Shown: piece by piece, positions 17,967 through 25,149 of the stretch
How the letters are laid out: every line of letters starts with the position of its first letter
How positions within the stretch are numbered: position 1 is the first letter of the stretch
NCBI RefSeq assembly: GCF_042666235.1
Contig: NZ_JBHTFQ010000009.1
Span: 84,416 to 148,415 of the forward strand
Direction of reading: 5' to 3'
Source: Halodurantibacterium daqingensis
Lineage (GTDB): Bacteria > Pseudomonadota > Alphaproteobacteria > Rhodobacterales > Rhodobacteraceae
Length of the DNA stretch: 64,000 nucleotides
The notes under the pieces: generated by a model
What the model was told of the DNA's origin: nothing
The model's input: the letters and a program-made list of their open reading frames with translations, nothing else
Database searches by the model: none
Translations under genes and position numbers: made by a program

Positions 17967-19547
17967 TCAGTAGCCGAGGGCGCAGCCATCCTTGCGGGGG
18001 TCTGATGCCCCCTCCAGAACCCCGCGGGCGTGATCGATGCGGATCGCCTGTGCGCCGCCCAGCGGCCCCTCAGGTATGCGGACCCTGTGGCCCATCTCGG
18101 CAAGTTCGGCCCGCACTTCTGGCGCATAGCCGCGCTCGACGTCCATGCCTTCGACGCCCGAAAAACAACGGGGCGCGTCAATTGCGGTTTGCAGGTCAAG
18201 GCCGTAATCCACAAGGTTGGTCACGAAGCGCGCATGACCGCAGGGCTGATAGGCGCCGCCCATCACCCCGAACGGCAGGGTCACGCGGCCGCCTTCGCGC
18301 AGCATGGCGGGGATGATCGTGTGCATGGGCCGTTTACCGCCGCCGGCCTCGTTCGGATGACCTTCTTCAAGCGTGAAGCCCGCGCCGCGGTTCTGGAACA
18401 GGACCCCGAAGCGGTCCGAGGCAAGCCCCGCCCCGAAGGCGTGAAAGATCGAATAGATCAGAGAAACCGCCATCCCGTCGCGGTCGACCACCGTCAGATA
18501 GACCGTGTCGCGGTGGACGGCCTCGCTGAGCGGGCGGGCTGCCGGCATGGCGCGGTTGGGATCGATCAGCGCCGCCAGTTTCGCCGCCGTTTCCGGCGCC
18601 AGCATATGCTGAAGCCGGCTGGTGTGATCGGGATCGGCGATAAAGCGGTTGCGGGCATCATAGGCCAGCTTGGTGGCCTCGGCCTCCAGATGCGCGCGGC
18701 GGGCCCCGAACGGATCCAGCGATTTCACGTCGAAATGCGACAGGATGTTCAGCATCAGGTTCGCCGTCGCGCCTTGCCCGTTCGGCGGATGCTCCAACAG
18801 CTCGATGCCGGCATAGGCGCTGGCAACCGGCTCGGTATAGGTGCAGGAAGTGGCTGCGAGATCGTCCAGCGTGTGGCTTCCGCCCAGGGCCTGCAGCGAG
18901 GCGACGAGATCCTCCGCGACCTCGCCTTCATAGAAACCTGCGCGCCCCTCGCGCGCGATCCGGCGCAGAACCTCGGCCTGCCCCGGCGCGCGGAATGTTT
19001 CACCAACCGCGGGCGCCTTGCCGTTCGTCAGGTAATAGCCCCGGGCTGCGCCCTGCAGGGTATCCGCAGCAATGGCCCAGTCAAAGGCGACCCGCGGCGC
19101 AACCGGAACGCCGGTTTCAGCATAGCGGATCGCCGGAGCGAGCACCTGATCCAGGGCCAGAAGACCCCAGTTTTCCGACAGGGTGCAGAAGGCATCCACC
19201 GCTCCGGGCAGCGTAACAGCCTCAACCCCGCGCAGGGGCACGGTCGCATGGCCCTTCTCCCGCATGACAGCCGCGGAAAGGCCCGCCGGTGCGCGGCCCG
19301 ATCCGTTCAGCGCGATCACCCGTTCTTCCCCCGCGGGCTTGAGCAGCACGAAGCAATCACCGCCGATCCCGGTCATCTGCGGCTCGCAGATGCCCAGAAG
19401 AACGCCGGCGCCGATTGCCGCATCAACGGCGTTTCCGCCCGTTTCCAATATGTCGATCGCCACTTTCGCTGCCAGCGGATGCGACGTTGCGCAAAGACCG
19501 TTGGCAGCAAGGACGGGGGATCTGCCGGGCAGGTGATAATCGCGCAT
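17967..19547 (-). CDS. Gamma-glutamyltransferase-family Ntn hydrolase
   Basis: A 526-residue autoprocessing enzyme of the gamma-glutamyltransferase family. The region around DTVYLTVVDRDGMAVS matches the start of the small subunit, whose threonine is both the cleavage point and the nucleophile. GGKRPMHTIIPAM and the glycine-rich GVMGGAYQP are also typical. The usual TTHYSVVD reads TVYLTVVD, which resembles the HpxW oxamate amidohydrolase branch, so glutathione may not be the substrate. No signal peptide is seen, so it appears cytoplasmic. The start is the ATG at 19547 (MRDYHLPGRS), in good agreement with family length. Confidence 0.88.
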   Translation of the reverse strand: MRDYHLPGRSPVLAANGLCATSHPLAAKVAIDILETGGNAVDAAIGAGVLLGICEPQMTGIGGDCFVLLKPAGEERVIALNGSGRAPAGLSAAVMREKGHATVPLRGVEAVTLPGAVDAFCTLSENWGLLALDQVLAPAIRYAETGVPVAPRVAFDWAIAADTLQGAARGYYLTNGKAPAVGETFRAPGQAEVLRRIAREGRAGFYEGEVAEDLVASLQALGGSHTLDDLAATSCTYTEPVASAYAGIELLEHPPNGQGATANLMLNILSHFDVKSLDPFGARRAHLEAEATKLAYDARNRFIADPDHTSRLQHMLAPETAAKLAALIDPNRAMPAARPLSEAVHRDTVYLTVVDRDGMAVSLIYSIFHAFGAGLASDRFGVLFQNRGAGFTLEEGHPNEAGGGKRPMHTIIPAMLREGGRVTLPFGVMGGAYQPCGHARFVTNLVDYGLDLQTAIDAPRCFSGVEGMDVERGYAPEVRAELAEMGHRVRIPEGPLGGAQAIRIDHARGVLEGASDPRKDGCALGY

Positions 19548-19675
19548 GAAGGGTCCATCCGGTTGTTGCGGGATCAGCTTAGGGTGGCTTTGAGGCGATG
19601 AAAAGCCCGTGGCACAGGGTGCTGGACGGAGGGCCAAGGGCTCCGCTAGATTTACGGCAGTTCAGGGAGGATATG

Positions 19676-20854
19676 ATGGAAGAAGTGGTGATCTGCGGTG
19701 CAGCGCGCACGCCGATGGGGGGCTTTCAGGGCGTATTCTCCAGTCTCGATGCGGCGACGCTGGGTGGGGTCGCCATTGCGGCGGCTCTGGCCGATGCAGG
19801 CCTGGCGCCCGACCGGGTGCAGGAACTGCTGATGGGCTGCGTGTTGCCGGCAGGTCAGGGGCAGGCACCTGCGCGGCAGGCGGGGTTCCATGCGGGGCTC
19901 CCCGAAGCGGTGCCGGCCACCACGCTAAACAAGATGTGCGGATCGGGGATGAAGGCGGCGATGATCGCCCATGACCAGATCGCGCTTGGCCAGGGCGGCG
20001 TTGTCGTTGCCGGGGGCATGGAAAGCATGACCAACGCCCCCTACCTTTTGCCCAAGATGCGCAGCGGTGCGCGGATCGGGCATGGCCAGGTCATCGACCA
20101 CATGTTCCTTGACGGGCTTGAGGATGCCTATGACAAGGGCCGGCTCATGGGTAGCTTCGCCGAGGATTGTGCCGAAGCCTACCAGTTCACCCGCGAGGCA
20201 CAGGACGACTATGCGCTTGCCTCGCTGACTGGTGCACGTGCGGCGCAGCAGAGCGGCGCATTTGCCCGCGAAATCGCGCCTGTCACGGTTCCGGGGCGCC
20301 AGGGCGATGTGGTTGTTGCCGAGGATGAGCAGCCCGCCCTCGCCCGCCCCGAAAAGATCCCGACGCTGAAACCTGCCTTCCGGCCCGGCGGCACGGTTAC
20401 GGCGGCCAATTCCTCGTCGATCTCGGACGGGGCGGCGGCGCTGGTTCTCACGTCGCGCAGCCTGGCCGAGGCCGGGCGGCTTCCGGTCCGTGCGGTGCTG
20501 CGTGGCCATGCAAGCCACGCGCAGGCGCCCGGGCTGTTCACCAGCGCGCCGGTTCCCGCCGCGCGCAAGCTGTTGCAACGGCTGAACTGGACGGCCGAGG
20601 ATGTTGATCTGTGGGAGGTCAACGAAGCCTTTGCCGTGGTTCCCATGGCCTTCATGCGCGAAATGGGCATCCCCCGCGACAGGCTGAACGTGAACGGCGG
20701 CGCTTGTGCCCTGGGCCATCCGATCGGCGCCTCGGGCGCGCGGATCATCGTCACGCTTTTGAACGCGTTGGAACGGCGCGGGCTGAAGCGCGGGGTGGCG
20801 GCCATCTGCATCGGCGGTGGCGAAGGCACGGCCATTGCGCTAGAGCGGCCGTGA
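19676..20854 (+). CDS. Thiolase (acetyl-CoA acetyltransferase / acyl-CoA thiolase)
   Basis: A 392-residue thiolase that condenses or cleaves acyl-CoA. The acyl-accepting cysteine is C88 in TLNKMCGSGMKA. The catalytic VNEAFA motif and the C-terminal NGGACALGHPIGASGARI with the second active cysteine are present. I use the second of two adjacent ATGs because AGGGAGG is five bases before it. It is not beside phaB or other beta-oxidation genes. The msrC-like gene begins 11 bases after the stop, so they are probably cotranscribed. Confidence 0.93.
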   Translation: MEEVVICGAARTPMGGFQGVFSSLDAATLGGVAIAAALADAGLAPDRVQELLMGCVLPAGQGQAPARQAGFHAGLPEAVPATTLNKMCGSGMKAAMIAHDQIALGQGGVVVAGGMESMTNAPYLLPKMRSGARIGHGQVIDHMFLDGLEDAYDKGRLMGSFAEDCAEAYQFTREAQDDYALASLTGARAAQQSGAFAREIAPVTVPGRQGDVVVAEDEQPALARPEKIPTLKPAFRPGGTVTAANSSSISDGAAALVLTSRSLAEAGRLPVRAVLRGHASHAQAPGLFTSAPVPAARKLLQRLNWTAEDVDLWEVNEAFAVVPMAFMREMGIPRDRLNVNGGACALGHPIGASGARIIVTLLNALERRGLKRGVAAICIGGGEGTAIALERP

Positions 20855-20865
20855 AGGAGATCACG

Positions 20866-21321
20866 ATGCTGGACTATGCCGATCTTGCGGCGCGTATCCG
20901 CGCGCTGACCGAAGGGGAAACCGACACTGTCGCGCTGATGGCGACCGTGGCCTGCGAGGTGCACCATTCCGACAGCCGTTTCGACTGGACCGGGTTCTAC
21001 CGCGTCACCGCGCCCGAACTGCTGAAGATCGGCCCCTATCAGGGCGGGCATGGGTGCCTCGTGATCCCGTTTTCGCGGGGGGTCTGCGGCGCGGCCGCCC
21101 GCAGCGGCGAGGTGCAGATCGTTCCCGATGTCGAGGCGTTTCCCGGTCATATCGCCTGTTCTTCCTCGACCCGGTCGGAAATCGTGCTTCCGGTGCGCGA
21201 TGGCGCGGGGCGGTTGATCGGCGTTTTCGATATCGACAGCGATCAGCCTGCGGCCTTTTCCGAGGATGATGCTGTGGCACTTGCCGCGATTCTGGATGAG
21301 GTTTTCGCGCGGGCGGCCTGA
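20866..21321 (+). CDS. msrC: Free methionine-(R)-sulfoxide reductase (GAF domain)
   Basis: A 151-residue single GAF-domain enzyme that reduces free methionine-R-sulfoxide in the cytosol. The three cysteines used for catalysis in the Escherichia coli enzyme are all present with identical spacing: C64 (GHGCLVIPF), C74 (SRGVCGAA) and C98 (FPGHIACSS). An AAGGAG site lies seven bases upstream of the ATG, overlapping the thiolase stop. It sits between thiolase and rluA in one compact run. With rpoE-chrR elsewhere in the window it adds to the oxidative-damage repair content. Confidence 0.92.
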   Translation: MLDYADLAARIRALTEGETDTVALMATVACEVHHSDSRFDWTGFYRVTAPELLKIGPYQGGHGCLVIPFSRGVCGAAARSGEVQIVPDVEAFPGHIACSSSTRSEIVLPVRDGAGRLIGVFDIDSDQPAAFSEDDAVALAAILDEVFARAA

Positions 21322-21373
21322 CGCGATTGCTGACGCATTGGCGCTGGTTGCGGGGCAGGGCATCGACTATCTC

Positions 21374-22030
21374 ATGGACATGAGCGATTTTGTCTATGCC
21401 CCGCCCGCCGAACCTGCTCGGATCATCTTTCACGATCATCAGATCCTGATCGTGGACAAGCCTGCCGGGCTGTTGTCCGTTCCGGGGCGCGGTGAGGATC
21501 GGTCCGATTGCCTCATCAACCGGCTTCGGGTCGCGTTCCCCGATGTATTGCTGGTGCACCGTCTGGATCTGGATACATCGGGCGTCATGGTCTTTGCCCT
21601 GACGCCCGCGGCGCAGCGCCATCTGGGACTGCAGTTCGAGAAGCGCCAGACCAAGAAGGTTTATGTGGCACGGCTGTGGGGCGAACTGCAGCCCCGCACC
21701 GGCCGGGTCGATCTGCCACTGACGGTCGATTGGCCGAACCGCCCGCGCCAGCATGTAAACCACGAAACCGGACGTTCGGCCCAGACCGACTGGCGCGTGG
21801 TGCGACACGATGCGGGCATGACGCGGGTCCGGCTGATGCCAGTCACCGGACGCAGCCATCAGCTGCGGGTCCATATGAAGGAAATCGGGCACCCGATTCT
21901 GGGCGATGCGCTTTATGCGGAAGGCCCCGCGCGGGACTTTCCGCGGCTGATGCTGCACGCGGAAAGCCTGCGGTTCCGTCATCCCGACGGCGGCAAGGGG
22001 CTCAGCTTCTCGGCCCCCTGCCCATTCTGA
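21374..22030 (+). CDS. rluA: RluA-type pseudouridine synthase (23S rRNA/tRNA)
   Basis: A 218-residue pseudouridine synthase very close in length and motif order to E. coli RluA, which modifies U746 of 23S rRNA and U32 of some tRNAs. The catalytic aspartate is D65 in VHRLDLDTSG. LLSVPGR, PLTVDWPNRPRQ and TGRSHQLRVHM are all shared with the RluA branch. The start is uncertain: ATG 21374 or 21380 gives the normal length, while an upstream ATG at 21266 would overlap msrC by 56 bases. The stop codon directly abuts the stop of the convergent aldehyde dehydrogenase gene. Confidence 0.9.
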   Translation: MDMSDFVYAPPAEPARIIFHDHQILIVDKPAGLLSVPGRGEDRSDCLINRLRVAFPDVLLVHRLDLDTSGVMVFALTPAAQRHLGLQFEKRQTKKVYVARLWGELQPRTGRVDLPLTVDWPNRPRQHVNHETGRSAQTDWRVVRHDAGMTRVRLMPVTGRSHQLRVHMKEIGHPILGDALYAEGPARDFPRLMLHAESLRFRHPDGGKGLSFSAPCPF

Positions 22031-23473
22031 TCAGGCCTCGCTTGCCCAGCCCGAAACGGCCTTGACCTCGAGGAAGTCCTCGATGCCCCAGACCCCGCCT
22101 TCGCGGCCGTTGCCGGATTGCTTCATGCCGCCGAACGGGCTGCCGGCGCCGCGCGACTGGCCGTTCATCTCGATCATGCCGGCGCGCAGCCGCCGGGCCA
22201 GCCGGTTCCGGCGCGCCCCGTCCTGGCTTTGCACATAATTCGTCAGGCCATAGACAGTGTCATTGGCAATTCGCACCGCCTCGTCCTCGCTGTCAAACGG
22301 GATGATCGAGAGAACCGGGCCGAAGATCTCTTCGCGTGCGATCGTCATGTCGTTGTTGACATCGGCAAAGACCGTGGGCCGCACGAAATAGCCGCGGTTA
22401 AGCCCCTCGGGCCGTCCCAGGCCCCCGGCAACCAGCCGCGCGCCTTCGCTGATGCCCTTCTGGATAAGGTCCTGGATCTTGTCGAACTGGGTCTGCGACA
22501 CGACGGGGCCGATATGCCGGCCCTCCTGATGTGCGCTGGCAACATGGGTCGATTCAGCCACCTGACGCGCCGTCTCCACGGCGCTGTCATAGATCTCGCG
22601 CTGGACAAGCATCCGCGTCGGCGCGTTGCAGCTTTGCCCGGAATTGTTGAAGCAATGCATGGCGCCGCGGCGCACGGCCTTTTCATCGGCGTCGGCAAAG
22701 ACCAGGTTGGCGCCCTTGCCGCCAAGTTCCAGATGCACGCGCTTCAAGGTATCCGCCGCGGCCTTGGAAATCGCGATGCCGGCGCGGGTAGAGCCGGTAA
22801 AGCTGACCATGTCCACGTCACGATGGGTCGAAAGCTGGGTTCCGACCCCGGCCCCGTCGCCATTCACCAGGTTGAACACGCCCTTGGGCACGCCCGCCTC
22901 GTGCAGGATTTCCGCAAACAGCAGTGACGACAGCGGCGCGATTTCCGAGGGTTTGAGAACCATGGTGCAGCCGGCCAGCAGCGCCGGAATGGTCTTGAGC
23001 GTGACTTGGTTCATCGGCCAGTTCCAGGGCGTGATCAGCGCACAGACGCCGACGGCCTCCTTGATGATCCGGTCGTTCGGGGCGTGATCGCCCAGCGGGG
23101 CGATGAACTCGATCTTGTCGAAGGCTGTGATGAAATTGGCGATGTGCCAGCTGCCCGAGGTCGCCTGACTTGACCGCGCCATGTCGATGGGCGCGCCCAT
23201 TTCAAGACTGATGGCGCGCGCCATGTCTTCGGCACGCGCCTCATAGACCTGCTGGATCCGCTTGACGACGGCCAGCCGTTCGGCGGGTTCGGAAAACATC
23301 CAGTCGTCAAGCGCTGCCTTTGCCGCGGCCACCGCGGCATCCGTATCTGCCTGGCCGCCCAGCGAGATCACGGCACAGACTTCCTCGGTCGAGGGATCGA
23401 TTACCTCATGGTCATGCGCCGCGACCGGGGCGACCCACTCGCCGTTGATGTAGAAGCTTTTCTTCTCGATCAT
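22031..23473 (-). CDS. Aldehyde dehydrogenase family protein
   Basis: A 480-residue NAD(P)-dependent aldehyde dehydrogenase. The catalytic cysteine is C282 in NNSGQSCNAPTR and the general base is E249 in LELGGK. The cofactor loop SFTGSTRAG and the bridging PFGGMKQSGNGRE near the C terminus are intact. GGAGG stands seven bases before the ATG. It has no cofactor-specific or pathway neighbour, so the substrate is unknown. Its sequence is most like the broad-range class-3 type of bacterial ALDH. Confidence 0.93.
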   Translation of the reverse strand: MIEKKSFYINGEWVAPVAAHDHEVIDPSTEEVCAVISLGGQADTDAAVAAAKAALDDWMFSEPAERLAVVKRIQQVYEARAEDMARAISLEMGAPIDMARSSQATSGSWHIANFITAFDKIEFIAPLGDHAPNDRIIKEAVGVCALITPWNWPMNQVTLKTIPALLAGCTMVLKPSEIAPLSSLLFAEILHEAGVPKGVFNLVNGDGAGVGTQLSTHRDVDMVSFTGSTRAGIAISKAAADTLKRVHLELGGKGANLVFADADEKAVRRGAMHCFNNSGQSCNAPTRMLVQREIYDSAVETARQVAESTHVASAHQEGRHIGPVVSQTQFDKIQDLIQKGISEGARLVAGGLGRPEGLNRGYFVRPTVFADVNNDMTIAREEIFGPVLSIIPFDSEDEAVRIANDTVYGLTNYVQSQDGARRNRLARRLRAGMIEMNGQSRGAGSPFGGMKQSGNGREGGVWGIEDFLEVKAVSGWASEA

Positions 23474-23542
23474 ACCAACCTCCGGATGTGCTATGCGGGC
23501 AGACTGTCACCCCCGGCGGCGATTGGCAACGGGCGGTTCAGG

Positions 23543-23839
23543 TCATCTGCGCAGCCCTTCCCTGGCGTCGATACCGGCGGCGGGATAGCCGGGCCCCCAG
23601 ACCCGGCGCGCATCGCGTGCGATGGCCTGTGCTTGGGCGGCGTCAAGCCGTGCCCGGGCGGCTGTGGCATCGCCACCTGCCTCGCGCATCGCCCTTGCCC
23701 AAAGCCGTTGGACAGAAGGCGCGCTCCAGGGCAGGGCTGCGTCATGCAGCCAGTGCCGTAGCTCGGGCGGCAGTGCGTCGAAGGCCGACATGCCGCCCTT
23801 CCGTGCCCGTGGCAACCGGGTTGCAAGGTTGCCCGTCAT
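23543..23839 (-). CDS. Small conserved protein, DUF6525-like, coupled to the CobW-type GTPase
   Basis: A 98-residue Arg/Ala-rich soluble protein starting MTGNLATRLPRARKGGMSAF. It resembles a short family seen in Rhodobacterales next to CobW-type genes (I recall it as DUF6525); the function is unknown. No cysteines or metal motif are visible. Its ATG overlaps the GTPase stop (ATGA), so the two are translationally coupled and share control, including the Zur-like operator upstream of the GTPase. Confidence 0.7.
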   Translation of the reverse strand: MTGNLATRLPRARKGGMSAFDALPPELRHWLHDAALPWSAPSVQRLWARAMREAGGDATAARARLDAAQAQAIARDARRVWGPGYPAAGIDAREGLRR

Positions 23840-25038
23840 GCCGCGCGCTTCCAGCTGGGGAATGGATCGGGCAGGTTGCGCCAGTCCTCGGGGGTGAAGG
23901 CCGCGCCGATCAGGCAGGCGTCAAGCCCGGTGACAATCGCATCCTTGTCCATGCCGGTGCCGATGAACACAAGCTCTTGCCGGCGGTCGCCCCATGTGTC
24001 GTCCCAGTGGCGGCGCATTTCGGACAACGCATCGGGATGGGTCGGCCACCGCTCCTGCGGGACGCTGGCCCACCAGCCGCCCAGGGGCACAACCGAGGAC
24101 ATCGCCCCTGCAAGGCTGAACTCGGCCACCCAGTTCGGCCGTGTCGCCAGCCAGAAATGCCCCTTGGCGCGGATCACGCCCGGCAGGGGGCCATTCAGGA
24201 AGGCATGGATGCTCTGCGGATCGAAGGGCCGCCGCGCGCGATAGACGAAGGACGAGATGCCGTATTCCTCGGTCTCTGGCGTGTGATGTGCAAAGCCGTA
24301 AAGCTCTTTCGCCCAGTAGGGATGTTCATGCGCGCGATCGAAGTCGAACAGGCCCGTGTTGAAGATGGCGCCAGCCTGGACATGCGAATGATCGGTCTCG
24401 ATCAGCCGGGCGTCCGGGTTGAGCGCGCGGATGATCTTGCGAGCAGCATCGGCCTTTTCCGGGCCCGCATCCGTCACCTTGTTGAGAATGATGACATTGG
24501 CGAATTCGATCTGATCCGTCAGAAGGTTGACCAGTGTCCGTTCGTCATTCTCGCCCAGGCTTTCGCCCCGGTCGGTCAGGAAGTCATGGCTGGAGAAATC
24601 GCGCAACAGATTCACGGCGTCCACGACCGTTACCATCGTATCCAGCCGGGCCACATCCGAAAGGCTGGCACCGGTTTCGTCGCGAAAATCGAAGGTCGCC
24701 GCGACGGGAAGCGGCTCGGCGATGCCGGTCGATTCGATCATCAGGTAGTCAAAGCGACCCTCTCCGGCAAGGCGCCGCACCTCGACCAGAAGATCGTCGC
24801 GCAGCGTGCAGCAGATGCAGCCGTTGGTCATTTCGACCAGCTTTTCCTCCGACCGCGACAGTTCAGCGCCCTCGCGCACCAGATCGGCGTCGATGTTCAC
24901 CTCGGACATGTCATTGACGATCACCGCTACGCGGCGGCCGTCGCGGTTGTTCAGAACGTGGTTCAGAAGCGTTGTCTTTCCCGCGCCCAGAAAGCCCGAA
25001 AGCACGGTGACGGGCAGGCGTGTGTCTGGCTGGGTCAT
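23836..25038 (-). CDS. CobW/YciC/ZNG-family G3E GTPase, putative zinc chaperone
   Basis: A 400-residue metallochaperone GTPase. Walker A is GFLGAGKTT (residues 15-23), and the metal-binding CxCC motif is C74-I-C76-C77 in TNGCICCTLRDD. NKVTDAG supplies the guanine-specificity motif. A CobW C-terminal domain follows from about residue 245. Family members deliver zinc to client enzymes under zinc starvation. The cobalamin role of CobW is less likely because no cob gene is nearby and a Zur-like palindrome covers bases 13-31 upstream of the ATG. It is followed by a coupled 98-residue gene. Confidence 0.9.
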   Translation of the reverse strand: MTQPDTRLPVTVLSGFLGAGKTTLLNHVLNNRDGRRVAVIVNDMSEVNIDADLVREGAELSRSEEKLVEMTNGCICCTLRDDLLVEVRRLAGEGRFDYLMIESTGIAEPLPVAATFDFRDETGASLSDVARLDTMVTVVDAVNLLRDFSSHDFLTDRGESLGENDERTLVNLLTDQIEFANVIILNKVTDAGPEKADAARKIIRALNPDARLIETDHSHVQAGAIFNTGLFDFDRAHEHPYWAKELYGFAHHTPETEEYGISSFVYRARRPFDPQSIHAFLNGPLPGVIRAKGHFWLATRPNWVAEFSLAGAMSSVVPLGGWWASVPQERWPTHPDALSEMRRHWDDTWGDRRQELVFIGTGMDKDAIVTGLDACLIGAAFTPEDWRNLPDPFPSWKRAA

Positions 25039-25050
25039 GGTTGTCTCCGT

Positions 25051-25069
25051 AATGTAATACTATTACATT
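25051..25069. promoter_or_regulatory. Zur-box-like palindrome upstream of the CobW/ZNG gene
   Basis: AATGTAATA, one central C, then TATTACATT is a perfect 9-1-9 inverted repeat, and is strongly AT-rich in a GC-rich genome. It ends 12 bases upstream of the GTPase ATG, next to the GGAGA ribosome site, where a bound repressor would block transcription. The pattern fits the AT-rich palindromes bound by the zinc regulator Zur, and Zur control of ZNG-type GTPases is well known. The identity of the regulator is inferred. Confidence 0.7.
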
Positions 25070-25098
25070 TATCGGGAGAGATTCCAGCCTGCAAATGG

Positions 25099-25130
25099 AA
25101 AAAGCCCCGGCATCGCTGCCGGGGCTTTCA
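25099..25130 (-). terminator. Intrinsic terminator after pnp
   Basis: A perfect 12-base-pair stem (AAAGCCCCGGCA / TGCCGGGGCTTT) with a four-base loop. Read on the minus strand it runs into TTTTT. It lies about 20 bases past the pnp stop and separates pnp from the CobW/ZNG operator region. Confidence 0.9.
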
Positions 25131-25149
25131 TTTCTGCAAGGGCAGAGGC

